NCBI GenBank assembly: GCA_965202955.1
Contig: OZ241871.1
Span: 558,001 to 622,000, forward strand
Length of the DNA stretch: 64,000 bases
Direction: 5' to 3'
From: Bin5 sp034422415
GTDB taxonomy: Bacteria; Chloroflexota; Anaerolineae; Caldilineales; Caldilineaceae
Position 1 is the stretch's first letter. Each line of letters begins with the position of its first letter. Both the position numbers and the translations under genes were made by a program. Below the pieces are notes generated by a model. That model saw only the letters and a list, made by a program, of their open reading frames with translations. It had not been told where the DNA came from and made no database searches. This document shows, piece by piece, positions 43,447 to 52,439 of the stretch.

Positions 43447-44475
43447 TTAGTTCCTCTTTCGGGGCATTGTCAATTCCGCCACCAGAATATCCAGTTCGGT
43501 GTCGGGGTCAGCGCCGCTCTTCATGGCGAAGTCGGCCGTCAGCAACCGGTCCATGATCGCTTCCAGCTGAACGAGGTCATAGTTCCGGCTCTGTGCCATC
43601 GCCTTCTTGACAGGAAATGGGCTTTCGCCAACGCGTCCGGCAACGTCATACTCGTTGCCTGCAATGCGCGCGGTCTCATCCTTCACCTTTATCATGATCC
43701 GGTACTGGCGCGTGATCATAGTCAGCAGATAGAACGGGTTGGCGTCGTTACGCCGCAGCGCGAACAGGGCCCGCATTGCTTTTCGCCCGTCGCGCAGACC
43801 AATGGCATCGGTCAGGTCCCAGATGAGCGCTTCGCCCGTATCGCTGACCAACAGCTGCACGTCGTCAGCGGTGATACTGCGACCGGCTGCATAGGTGCTC
43901 AATTTTTCAATTTCCAGGCGGAGGCGGCGAAGGTCCGGCCCGACGTAGGCCGCCAGCATCTGCACTGCTCTCCCCTCGATCGCGATCCCTTCCTGCCGGG
44001 CGGTCTTGGCAATCCAGCCGGGCAACTGGCGGGCGTCGGGTGTGGCCATCTCTTCTATCGCCAGCAGCCCGTCCCGGCTCAACTGCTCGATGCCGGCGAT
44101 ATCGCCTATGCCCTTCCACAGGGCCCGGCGCTTGTCCAGCCTCTCTTCGACAAACACCAGGTCGTTCTCCGCCGCCTGATGAGCGAGACCGGTCAGGACC
44201 TGGCGCGCCTCGTCCTGCGCGTCCCTGTTCGGAGACTTGACCGTGCCGAGACGGGACTCCAGGTTGGCCAGGTAGCCGCGTGCAATGATTAGCCTGCGCG
44301 CTGCCAGAAAGGGCATTGCGCCAAGGTGATAGATTATATCGGCTGCATTTACGCGGGCGCCGTCGAGCTCGGTCAGGTTGAGCGAAGCCATCTCGGCGTC
44401 GCCCAACGCCTGCTTCAACTGGCCAAGGCGCTGCCCCAATAGATACTCATCAGGCGCGAGGAACAGGTATAGCAT
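43447..44475 (-). CDS. holA: DNA polymerase III delta subunit
   Basis: 342 residues from ATG 44475. The N-terminus LYLFLAPDEYLLGQRLGQLK matches the delta-subunit start, then an AAA-like domain with FLAARRLIIARGYLANLESR, LVFVEERLDKR and GWIAKTARQEGIAIEGRAVQMLAAYVGPDLRRLRLEIEKL. The C-terminal collar domain contains FYLLTMITRQYRIMIKVKD. It opens the sliding clamp within the clamp loader. It sits 13 bases after the DUF6391 gene and 7 before the M16 gene. Confidence 0.9.
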   Translation of the reverse strand: MLYLFLAPDEYLLGQRLGQLKQALGDAEMASLNLTELDGARVNAADIIYHLGAMPFLAARRLIIARGYLANLESRLGTVKSPNRDAQDEARQVLTGLAHQAAENDLVFVEERLDKRRALWKGIGDIAGIEQLSRDGLLAIEEMATPDARQLPGWIAKTARQEGIAIEGRAVQMLAAYVGPDLRRLRLEIEKLSTYAAGRSITADDVQLLVSDTGEALIWDLTDAIGLRDGRKAMRALFALRRNDANPFYLLTMITRQYRIMIKVKDETARIAGNEYDVAGRVGESPFPVKKAMAQSRNYDLVQLEAIMDRLLTADFAMKSGADPDTELDILVAELTMPRKRN

Positions 44476-44488
44476 CAGCGGCTGGTGT

Positions 44489-44980
44489 TTAGTGGCTGCT
44501 GCTGAAGGTGATGCGATGCGCCTCCCCTACCGGCACGACTTCTGCCAACCCGAGACCGTCTACGGCGGCAGAGGTCGTGAGACGCTGAAGCCGCATCCCC
44601 AGCGGCCCCGCGATGAGGAGTCCGATTGTCACCAGCCCGGTGGTTAACGTGACCTTCTCAAACAGCGTGCGGCGGCTTCCCGCGCTGCCTACGATGGCCG
44701 CCACCGTGGCCAGAAATATTTTTGCGGTGAGGCTGGTGCCACAGTTGGGATGGTAGGCGATCCCCTCCTCACCTGCCCTTAGACGCAGCAAGGCTTCGCC
44801 GACTGCGTCTTCCACCGCTTCGTGCGGCACGCGTCCGAATAGAGTGAAGCCCCAGGGGTCGCTCAGGCCGGCCAGAGTCACGCGCGGGAAACGGGCCGCC
44901 AACAGATGAATTGTCGCGTGTTCGATAGCGTGATGCCGTCGGGTCTGCTGGAGAACTGCGGCCACGGCTCTGGCAGGCAC
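44489..44980 (-). CDS. DUF6391-family membrane protein
   Basis: 163 residues from GTG 44980. The N-terminal block TRRHHAIEHATIHLLAARFP (His/Glu-rich, HAxEHATIHLL) is characteristic, then SDPWGFTLFG and AYHPNCGTSLTAKI. A hydrophobic segment around residues 85-130 suggests one or two membrane helices. The conserved HxxEH-like pattern suggests metal binding, but function is unknown. It starts 6 bases after transketolase. Confidence 0.7.
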   Translation of the reverse strand: MPARAVAAVLQQTRRHHAIEHATIHLLAARFPRVTLAGLSDPWGFTLFGRVPHEAVEDAVGEALLRLRAGEEGIAYHPNCGTSLTAKIFLATVAAIVGSAGSRRTLFEKVTLTTGLVTIGLLIAGPLGMRLQRLTTSAAVDGLGLAEVVPVGEAHRITFSSSH

Positions 44981-44986
44981 AATCGC

Positions 44987-47038
44987 TCACGCCCCAAGCA
45001 GCGCTTGCGCCGCTCTGACCACATTTTCGACGGTCAGGCCGAGATTGGCGTAGACATCCTGTTGAGGCGCACTGGCTCCGAAGCGGTCAAGGCCGATTGC
45101 AGTGCCGCGGGCCGGATCGTTGCCAACCCAGCGTTCCCACCCCTGCACAACACCGGCTTCAACCGACACCTTGAGCGCGCCTGGCGGCAGCACCTCCCGT
45201 TGATATTCTGGCGACTGCGCGGCGAACAGCTCCCAGCTCGGCAGGCTGACGACACGCACCGCCACACCGCTCTCGGCCAGCTGCCGCGCCGCGGCGAAGG
45301 CAAGGTCCAGTTCGCTGCCACTCGAGATGAAGACCAACGCCGGTGACTCCTGGTTGGCCGCGCCGTCGTAAAAGACGTATCCGCCCGAAGCCGCACACTC
45401 GGCAGCTCCGACGCCGTCAGCGGCGCGTTCGAAGACCGGCAGATTCTGCCTCGAAAGGATCAACGCGGTCGGCCCGCCTCGGTTCTCCAGCGCCGACTTC
45501 CAGGCCTGCGTCACCTCGTTGGCATCGGCGGGACGAATAACGGTCAGATTAGGGATGGCGCGCAGCGCGGCCACCTGTTCGACCGGCTGATGGGTGGGTC
45601 CGTCTTCGCCGACCCCAATGCTGTCGTGGGTGAAGACGTAGATAACGGGCACTCCCATCAGCGCGGCAAGGCGCACGCTGGCTCGCATATAGTCACTGAA
45701 GACCAGGAAAGTACCCCCATAGGGAATGACGCCGCCGTGCAGGGCCATCCCACTGAGAATGGCGCCCATGCCGTGTTCGCGCACGCCGAATCGGAAGTTG
45801 CGGCCGCTGTAGGATTCGGGCTGGAAGTCCGGGCTGCCGCTGATAATCGTCTTGTTGCTCGGCGCAAGGTCGGCACTGCCGCCAATGAGGTTGGGGATGA
45901 CCGGCGCCAGGGCGTTCAGAGTCTCGCCGCTGGCATTGCGCGTGGCCTGGCTGTCGCCCCCCTCGAAGACGGGAAGCGCATCCTCCCAGCCGTCGGGTAG
46001 CTCGCCGTACAGCAGCCCGGCCAGTTCCGCGGCAGGCTCGGGATGTGCTGCGGCATAGGCCTCCCACAGGGCGGTATCGTCACGCTCCAACCGTTTTCCC
46101 CGTTCAACGGCCTGTAGACAGAAAGCGCTCACATCAGGCGGCAGGTAGAAAGTGGGCTCTTGCGGCCATTCGAGGCTGGCCTTGGTCTGGGCAACCTCCT
46201 CGGCCGGCAACGCGTCGCTGTGCATGTCCGGCTCGCCCTGTTTGGGTGCGCCGAAACCGATGATGGTCGTGCAGCCGATGAGGCTGGGACGCGGGTCCTG
46301 TTTGGCTCTGCTGATGGAGGCATCGACCGCCGCGCTGTCCATCCCGTCCACTTTCTGAACGTGCCAGCCGTACGCCTCAAATCGCCGGTATTGGTCCTCC
46401 GTAAAGGCCAGATCGGTGTAACCGTCGATGGTGACGCAGTTGTCGTCGTAAAGGTAGATGAGCTTGCCAAGGCGGAGATGTCCGGCCAGACTTGCAGCCT
46501 CCTGCGCGACGCCTTCCATCAGGTCGCCGTCGCTGACGATGGCATAGATGCGGTGCGACACGACGTCAAATCCGGGCCGGTTGTAGTTGGCCGCCAGCCA
46601 CTGTTCGGCAATGGCCATACCCACGCCGTTTGCAAACCCCTGTCCCAGTGGGCCAGTCGTGGTCTCGACCCCGGGCGCGTGGCCGTATTCCGGGTGGCCG
46701 GGTGTCTGGCTGCCCCACTGCCGAAAGTTTTCCAACTGTTGCAGGGGCAGATCGTAACCGGTCAAGTGGAGCAGGGCGTAGAGCAGCATCGAGCCGTGGC
46801 CCGCGCTCAGGACAAAACGATCACGATTCGCCCATGCGGGATTTGTCGGACTGTAGCGCAGGTGCCGGCGCCAGAGCGTCAGCGCGGCCGTGGCCATGCC
46901 CATCGGCAGGCCGGCGTGGCCCGAATTGGCGGCCTGCACGGCGTCCAATGCCAGCATCCGAATCGTATTGACCACATTTTCTTCCAGTTCCGGGTCGAGG
47001 GTAGGGCTGTCGAATGGCGCGGCAGTAACATCTGACAT
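44987..47038 (-). CDS. tkt: Transketolase
   Basis: 683 residues from ATG 47038, with AAGGA upstream. ThDP-binding domain: ANSGHAGLPMGMA near 40, GPLGQGFANGVGMAIAE near 125, VSDGDLMEGVAQEA with the GDG motif near 155. The pyrimidine domain has FRFGVREHGMGAILSGMA near 420, with the catalytic Glu in REH, and FTHDSIGVGEDGPTHQP near 475. It moves two-carbon units in the pentose phosphate pathway or Calvin cycle. Full length. It is first in a run of ten minus-strand genes with gaps of 45 bases or less. Confidence 0.96.
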   Translation of the reverse strand: MSDVTAAPFDSPTLDPELEENVVNTIRMLALDAVQAANSGHAGLPMGMATAALTLWRRHLRYSPTNPAWANRDRFVLSAGHGSMLLYALLHLTGYDLPLQQLENFRQWGSQTPGHPEYGHAPGVETTTGPLGQGFANGVGMAIAEQWLAANYNRPGFDVVSHRIYAIVSDGDLMEGVAQEAASLAGHLRLGKLIYLYDDNCVTIDGYTDLAFTEDQYRRFEAYGWHVQKVDGMDSAAVDASISRAKQDPRPSLIGCTTIIGFGAPKQGEPDMHSDALPAEEVAQTKASLEWPQEPTFYLPPDVSAFCLQAVERGKRLERDDTALWEAYAAAHPEPAAELAGLLYGELPDGWEDALPVFEGGDSQATRNASGETLNALAPVIPNLIGGSADLAPSNKTIISGSPDFQPESYSGRNFRFGVREHGMGAILSGMALHGGVIPYGGTFLVFSDYMRASVRLAALMGVPVIYVFTHDSIGVGEDGPTHQPVEQVAALRAIPNLTVIRPADANEVTQAWKSALENRGGPTALILSRQNLPVFERAADGVGAAECAASGGYVFYDGAANQESPALVFISSGSELDLAFAAARQLAESGVAVRVVSLPSWELFAAQSPEYQREVLPPGALKVSVEAGVVQGWERWVGNDPARGTAIGLDRFGASAPQQDVYANLGLTVENVVRAAQALLGA

Positions 47039-47112
47039 GCGCAGGTTCCTTAGCGTATTCGTCGTCGGAGTATCCAATGGCTGTAGGCGCGTTCAAAGGC
47101 CATAGGCACTGA

Positions 47113-48888
47113 TTATAGCGCGATCTGGGGAAGATCGAAAGATTGTGCCTGGTATAGGTCATAGAAGAGACCGCGACGCGCCAGCAGCGACTGGAGGGTG
47201 CCCATCTCGACGAGACGGCCCTGGTCGATCACCAGTATGCGGTCGGCGTGCAGAACTGTGACGAGCCGGTGGGCCACGACGATGGCCGTCCGCCCTTGCC
47301 GCGCGGCGTCAATGGCCCCGCGCACCTTCTGCTCGGTCAGGGCATCGAGCGCCGAGGTGGCTTCATCCAGCAGGAGGAGCCTAGGCTGCTGCAACAGTGC
47401 CCGCGCAATGGCGAGACGCTGGCGCTCCCCGCCGGATAACGTCATGCCCCGCTCTCCCACGAGCGTTTCGTACTCGTCGGGCAGAGCCAAAATGAACTCG
47501 TCGATCTGCGCTGCGCGGGCAGCCTGCCGGCTCCTGCTTCCATCGTCACTCCGCCCCGGATAGAGGATGTTCGCGGAAACGCTGTCGTTCCACAAGAATG
47601 AATCTTGCGGAACAAAGCCAATTTGACTCCTCAACGATGCGAGCGACAAGTCGCGCTGATCGACTTCGTCGAACGTGATTGTGCCCGACCGGGGTGCGTA
47701 AAAGCCCATGATCAGATCGATGATGGTGGACTTGCCGCCGCCGCTGGGACCGACGACGGCGATGAACTCGCCCGGCTCGACGAGAAATGTAAGGTCTTGC
47801 ACGCCGAAATCCCCGCGCCCATAGTCGAAGGACACATTTTGGAATGCCAGCGCCACCCCTTCCGAAGAAGCAGCAGACAGGGCTATTTCGCCGGAAAGCA
47901 CACGGTCGAGGCCAAACAAAGCGTCAACCTTTTCGGCGTTTACTCTGGCCTCCTGCAAGTTGACCTGGGTCCCGAGCAGGGCCTGCAGCACCGAGTAGGA
48001 GCGAGGCAGGTAGGCGACGAATGCCACCAGGCTGCCAACGGTCAATCTGCCCTGGATTATCTCGAAGGCCCCGTATCCGAAAGCCAGGCCCGCCACCGCG
48101 TAGTTGATGAACTCCGGCAGGAGCGTGCGTATCAGTTCATGAAAGGTCGTTACCCTGGCTTTGATGCGCCAATGCCGCTCGATCCAACTCTGCCAGCGCC
48201 CCTTTTCATGAACTTCGGCGTTGAACGCGCGAACTGTGCGCAGACCAGGAAAGACCTCGTGCAGATAGCTCTGCCCGGCCTCCAACGCGTTGGAGAACTC
48301 GCCGTACAGGTTCTCTGCATGGCCCCGTGTCTTCCTTGTCAGGAGGTAGGCAAAGGGAAATGCGAGCAGAGACAGGAGCGAAAGACGCCAGCTGAGCGCG
48401 GTCATCGCCGTCAGCGTGCCCACCAGCAGGATGGCGTTCATAAGCAGCGGCAACAGGTGGTCGGCGACGTAGACCTCGCCGATCTTGCCGCAACTGCTGG
48501 TGAGCCGGCTGGTTAGTTCGCCCGTCTTGAACTTCGCCAGCTCGGCTAGCCTAGCGTGCAGCAGATGATTGAACAGATCCCGACGCAACCGTTGAGCGAC
48601 GGCTTCACCGATAAAGGCGCGCAGATAGTGGTTGGCAGAGTTAAGGCCAGCGCCCAGTACAGGAACTATCACCATGCCGACCAGAAGCAGACCGATCAGC
48701 CTCAGGTCGGAGGTTGGGATGGCGGTGTCGATGAGCGCCTTGAAGAGCAGAGGTTGAATCAGCCCAACCCCGGTGCCCAGGATAGCCACGAAGATGAGCA
48801 GCCCAATTCGCAGAACCTGCTTTTTCAACTCCTCTTTCAGAAGGCCGAACGACCTTTTCGGCATGGCGCCTTCATAACCAGAGCGCAT
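47113..48888 (-). CDS. ABC exporter, fused membrane and ATPase domains (MsbA-like)
   Basis: 591 residues; GGGAGAA precedes ATG 48888. Residues about 25-310 are the six-helix exporter domain (GLIQPLLFKALIDTAIP at the start). The ATPase follows with Walker A GPSGGGKST near 385, the signature LSGGERQRLAIARALLQQPRLLLLDEATSALD near 490-520, and the H-loop VAHRLVTV. It works as a homodimer or heterodimer exporting lipids, peptides or drugs. No second half-transporter is adjacent, so a homodimer is likely. It lies 75 bases before tkt on the same strand. Confidence 0.93.
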   Translation of the reverse strand: MRSGYEGAMPKRSFGLLKEELKKQVLRIGLLIFVAILGTGVGLIQPLLFKALIDTAIPTSDLRLIGLLLVGMVIVPVLGAGLNSANHYLRAFIGEAVAQRLRRDLFNHLLHARLAELAKFKTGELTSRLTSSCGKIGEVYVADHLLPLLMNAILLVGTLTAMTALSWRLSLLSLLAFPFAYLLTRKTRGHAENLYGEFSNALEAGQSYLHEVFPGLRTVRAFNAEVHEKGRWQSWIERHWRIKARVTTFHELIRTLLPEFINYAVAGLAFGYGAFEIIQGRLTVGSLVAFVAYLPRSYSVLQALLGTQVNLQEARVNAEKVDALFGLDRVLSGEIALSAASSEGVALAFQNVSFDYGRGDFGVQDLTFLVEPGEFIAVVGPSGGGKSTIIDLIMGFYAPRSGTITFDEVDQRDLSLASLRSQIGFVPQDSFLWNDSVSANILYPGRSDDGSRSRQAARAAQIDEFILALPDEYETLVGERGMTLSGGERQRLAIARALLQQPRLLLLDEATSALDALTEQKVRGAIDAARQGRTAIVVAHRLVTVLHADRILVIDQGRLVEMGTLQSLLARRGLFYDLYQAQSFDLPQIAL

Positions 48889-49140
48889 AGGATTCTCCCA
48901 TCAGCCGGAAGCAGGCAAACAGAGACACCCGCATATCATATCATGCAATGGCAAGGGAAAAGTTCAGATCTTCTCAGAAGGAGGAAACAGTTCATAGAGC
49001 CGAGCCCCCCTGCCAAGGCAGCCTTAGAGGACCTCTGTCAGCTTGCCAATGAGCAGTTGCTCCTGTACGATTGGCCCTTCGCGCAGTGTGCCTGCGAAGG
49101 TGTAATCACGACGAAGGTCAGAAGACGAGAAAGGGGCAAG

Positions 49141-50262
49141 GTGGCAGGCGAAGAAAACGGGCGCACCCCAGTGGGACGGGGTATGGCAGCCTGGCTGGCA
49201 GGTCTTGGCGCGGTTGCGGGAGCCGGCGCGGCTCTCGGCGGCTATGCGCTGCTGTATGAACCGTTCGACGTACGCGCGGAGCAGTTAACAGTGCGACTGA
49301 TGCGCGATCGGCACGGGCTGCCCGACGAAGGGCTGCGCATCCTTCATATTTCGGATACGCACTTTCGCGGGGCTGATCGCCGTGAACACGCGAAGATCGA
49401 GCAGGTGCGCCGCGCCACCGCCGGCGCACAGTTCGATCTGCTCATTCATACAGGCGATTTCCTGCACAACGACAGCGGTCTGGAAAATGTCCTGGCGCTT
49501 ATCGACAGCATCCCAAGGCCGCGGCTCGGCGCATTCGCCGTTACCGGAAACCACGATCATGTCGTCTACGAGATGAAAAAGGCGCTTCACTACTCGTGGC
49601 GAAACTTCCGGGCGCGTGGAGGGGAGTGGGACGACAACTCTTCAGCGAAACGCCCTAGCACGCGCAGGGCGCGCTTAGGACGCCTTCTTCACTTTGCGCG
49701 CTATCTGCTCAACAACCGGGTCGACGGCGAACCAAGCGGGGTGAATGATATTGCCGGCCTGCGCCGCTCATTGGAAGGACGCGGCGTTCAGTTCCTGGAC
49801 AATCGGGCCATACGGCTGGAGGGGACGGACACCTATCTCGTCGGCATCGAGGACTTGCTCCAGGGAGAACCCGACCTGCAAAGTGGACTTCAAAAGGTTC
49901 GGCCCGACGCGCCGACTATCCTGCTCTCACACAACCCGGACATCATCGCCGTGCCTGCGGCCGGGCAGGCCGATCTGATCCTGGCCGGGCACACACATGG
50001 CGGGCAAATCGTGCTGCCTCTGCTCGGCCCCGTTTACACGCAAACGGAGCAGCTGACCCGCAGCGAGGCTTCCGGCTACTGGCGTCACGGGAAGACCCAC
50101 GTCTACGTGCATCGCGGTTTGGGCGAGAGTATCCCAATCCGAATTGGTGCGCCGCCACACGTCACTTTTCTGACGCTGCTGCCGGCGCGAACACCGGCGC
50201 CTGGGCGGGCCAGCAATCTCACGGCGGCGCAGGCGCCCGTCAATTGCGGACGTTTATGTTAA
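49141..50262 (+). CDS. Calcineurin-like metallophosphoesterase, membrane-anchored
   Basis: About 373 residues from GTG 49141, with AAAGGGG upstream; ATG 49183 is the alternative. The open frame reaches further upstream, but only as the antisense of the ABC exporter. The N-terminal hydrophobic stretch (AAWLAGLGAVAGAGAALGG) is an anchor. Motifs: RILHISDTHF near 72, HTGDFLHN near 105, TGNHDHV near 140, LSHNPDI near 265 and AGHTHGGQI near 287. These are all the metal ligands of the YaeI/YkuE type. An Arg-rich insertion lies near residues 165-195. It likely acts on lipid or nucleotide phosphoesters at the membrane surface. Confidence 0.87.
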   Translation: MAGEENGRTPVGRGMAAWLAGLGAVAGAGAALGGYALLYEPFDVRAEQLTVRLMRDRHGLPDEGLRILHISDTHFRGADRREHAKIEQVRRATAGAQFDLLIHTGDFLHNDSGLENVLALIDSIPRPRLGAFAVTGNHDHVVYEMKKALHYSWRNFRARGGEWDDNSSAKRPSTRRARLGRLLHFARYLLNNRVDGEPSGVNDIAGLRRSLEGRGVQFLDNRAIRLEGTDTYLVGIEDLLQGEPDLQSGLQKVRPDAPTILLSHNPDIIAVPAAGQADLILAGHTHGGQIVLPLLGPVYTQTEQLTRSEASGYWRHGKTHVYVHRGLGESIPIRIGAPPHVTFLTLLPARTPAPGRASNLTAAQAPVNCGRLC

Positions 50263-51484
50263 CTTGGCAGGGCTCGGGGTAGTTGCTGCTCGTGTCGACA
50301 ACGGTCAACCGCAAGGTGTATGTGCCGTTGGGCTGGCCTGTGCTGTCCAAGTGGCCCAGTGTACCGTTCTCGACAGGCGGCCCTACAACGCCGCCGCTTC
50401 CGCTCCGGTCGCTGCCGTCAAACCAGGTGAAGCCGGCCGATGCGTCGGGGCCCGGCGCAAACTCAAGCTTGTAATAGTCAAACTGTTCATGCACGGCGCG
50501 CCCCGTGATCGGCACAACGCCGCTGACGGCCTGATTGACCCCGGGGGAGGAGATTGCCAGGCGGCTGTCAGCACAGGTTACCGGCACGATTGGAGGCGGC
50601 CTGGGCGGTGGCTCGGGCTGCGGCGGAGGTTCCTGGGTCGGCTCCTCAGTCGGTGTGGGTGTCGGCGTGGGCGTTTCAGTGGCGGTGGGCTGCGGAGGCG
50701 GCGCCTCGGTTGCAGTTGGCTGGGGCGTATCGGTTGCCGTCGGAATCGGGGTGGGCGTTGCGGTCGGCGTTGCGGTCGGAGCAGGCGCCACAGCTGTCGC
50801 GACCGGCGCGACGCCAGGTTCGCCGTCGTTTGTGCTTGCCGAGCCTCCTGAACCGCCGGCCTGCCCGCTCGACTGGAACCGGTTACCGTCGGCCACGGCC
50901 GATATGCGCTCCTGGACGGTCGAGAAGATGACCCCGAACTGTCCGCTCAACTGTCTTATGCCCCAGAACACAATGAGAACGACGAGCACGATTAGGATCG
51001 CGGCCAGAACTGGCACCATCCAGTCCCGCATTGATTCGACGGATTCGGTAAAGCGCGTAGAAAAGGCCGTCTGCTCGAGGTCGACATCCTGCGGACGGTA
51101 GTCCACCGGGCGTGTCGGAGGCAAGCGCACCCCTGTGCTGGTGCCCGCCAGTGTTCGCGACAGGCTGCTGTCGACCATCGACCGGCGGCGGTCGACCATC
51201 TGGTTTGGGTCCAGATTCAAATAGTAGGCATAATTCCGCAGAAAACCGCGCCCTACGACTTCACCAGGCAGGAGATGCCACTCATCGGCTTCAATGGCGG
51301 CCAGGTATTTCTGACGGATGCGCGTCGCGTGTTCGACTTCGGCCAGCGGTATACCGGCGCTCTCGCGACGATCGCGCAGGATTGCGCCCAAAGACTGGAG
51401 CGTGGGCACGCCGGGCGGCACAGCGTCCGCTCCGCCTTCAGGAGATTGGCTTGGAGAACCCCGGAAAATGGCACTCTCACTCAT
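50240..51484 (-). CDS. RodZ-like cytoskeletal/envelope protein
   Basis: 414 residues from ATG 51484. N-terminal helix-turn-helix of the RodZ type: LGAILRDRRESAGIPLAEVE, TRIRQKYLAAIEADEWHLLPGEVVGRGFLRNYAYYL (about 32-90). One membrane helix is at about 155-178. Outside the membrane is a Thr/Pro-rich spacer of about 75 residues with TPT and TAT repeats, then an Ig-like C-terminal domain (SPGVNQAVSGVVPITGRA, ending VDTSSNYPEPCQVNINVRN). RodZ links MreB to wall synthesis. It shares its 5' region with an amidase gene, and its 3' end overlaps the phosphoesterase by 23 bases. Confidence 0.82.
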   Translation of the reverse strand: MSESAIFRGSPSQSPEGGADAVPPGVPTLQSLGAILRDRRESAGIPLAEVEHATRIRQKYLAAIEADEWHLLPGEVVGRGFLRNYAYYLNLDPNQMVDRRRSMVDSSLSRTLAGTSTGVRLPPTRPVDYRPQDVDLEQTAFSTRFTESVESMRDWMVPVLAAILIVLVVLIVFWGIRQLSGQFGVIFSTVQERISAVADGNRFQSSGQAGGSGGSASTNDGEPGVAPVATAVAPAPTATPTATPTPIPTATDTPQPTATEAPPPQPTATETPTPTPTPTEEPTQEPPPQPEPPPRPPPIVPVTCADSRLAISSPGVNQAVSGVVPITGRAVHEQFDYYKLEFAPGPDASAGFTWFDGSDRSGSGGVVGPPVENGTLGHLDSTGQPNGTYTLRLTVVDTSSNYPEPCQVNINVRN

Positions 51485-51608
51485 AATCAGCATCTATTCT
51501 ACACGGGAGAATACTATCTTTCAAACTCCGCCAAGGATTACCGGAGCCATGGCCGATACAGACGATGCCGCGCGGACCGGCAGTCGTCCGCGTTTACATA
51601 GGGGGTTA

Positions 51609-51636
51609 TTGACAGTTCCCCACCAACCGGTACAAT
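51609..51636 (+). promoter_or_regulatory. Near-consensus sigma70-type promoter of the amidase gene
   Basis: TTGACA, 16 bases, TACAAT. The -35 box is perfect and the -10 has one mismatch. The start would fall about 30 bases before the amidase ATG. It is the best promoter seen in the window. Confidence 0.75.
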
Positions 51637-51673
51637 GCGGACAGTCCCATCGTTGTAGAACGCCCGGTGAAAG

Positions 51674-52384
51674 ATGCGCATAGCTCTGATTCGCAGGTTG
51701 CAGCGACTGTTTCTCCTATTCAGTTTCGTCCTCGTTGCAGGGGTTGTCATTCTGGCTGTCAGAAGTGCTGGCATCCTGCTGCCCCGCCAGATTGAACAGG
51801 TCACCCTCATAACGCCGACGCCGGTGCAGGAAGCCGTCCCTTTGGTGACGGTTGCTCTCCTCAGCGGCCACGCCGGGTACGACTCGGGGGCGATCTGCGG
51901 CGATATGAACGCGCCGACGATCAAGGAAGTCGATGTCGTCGCGCACATCGTCGAACTGGTGCGCGTTCAGCTGGAAAATACGGGCCTGGAGGTGCTGATC
52001 CTTGAGGAGTACGATGACCGATTGACAAACCTGGACGCAGCGCTCATGTTGAGCCTGCATGCCGACAGTTGCATTTTTGTCAACGGTTACAAAGCGGCCT
52101 ACCCGTATAACAGCGCCATCCCCTTGACGGAAAGAAAGATGCTCGCCTGCATCGACAAGCACTACGCCGCCCATACAGGACTGTCGTTCCACCCATCGGT
52201 CACCGAAGAGATGACCCGTTACCACGCCTTTCGCAAAGTCCTGCCCGGCACGCCGACTGTGATTCTGGAGATGGGCTTTCTGGGGGGTGACGCACACCTG
52301 CTTATACAGGAACCGGAGCGTGTCGCCGCCGGCATCACAGAGAGCATCAACTGCTTTCTGGCCGACACTAAGAAGTCAGAGTGA
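51674..52384 (+). CDS. N-acetylmuramoyl-L-alanine amidase (Amidase_3 fold)
   Basis: 236 residues from ATG 51674. An N-terminal membrane anchor (LFLLFSFVLVAGVVILAV, about 12-29) is followed by the amidase core. The zinc ligands are all present: His in LLSGHAGYDSGA near 66, Glu in KEVDVVAHIV near 85, His in LSLHADSCI near 127, and the catalytic Glu in VILEMGFLGG near 200. It cleaves the amide bond between muramic acid and the peptide stem of peptidoglycan, outside the membrane. It is short for the family, with no wall-binding domain. It is driven by the promoter at 51609 and divergent from the RodZ-like gene. Confidence 0.85.
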   Translation: MRIALIRRLQRLFLLFSFVLVAGVVILAVRSAGILLPRQIEQVTLITPTPVQEAVPLVTVALLSGHAGYDSGAICGDMNAPTIKEVDVVAHIVELVRVQLENTGLEVLILEEYDDRLTNLDAALMLSLHADSCIFVNGYKAAYPYNSAIPLTERKMLACIDKHYAAHTGLSFHPSVTEEMTRYHAFRKVLPGTPTVILEMGFLGGDAHLLIQEPERVAAGITESINCFLADTKKSE

Positions 52385-52439
52385 AACCGCATCGCCGCTC
52401 GCTTGCAGGACTGAGCGCTCCAACATCCTCCAAATCAGT

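Noticed and set aside
48556..49140. N-terminal extension of the metallophosphoesterase
   Set aside because: The extension is antisense to the ABC exporter. Conserved sequence and a ribosome site begin at GTG 49141.
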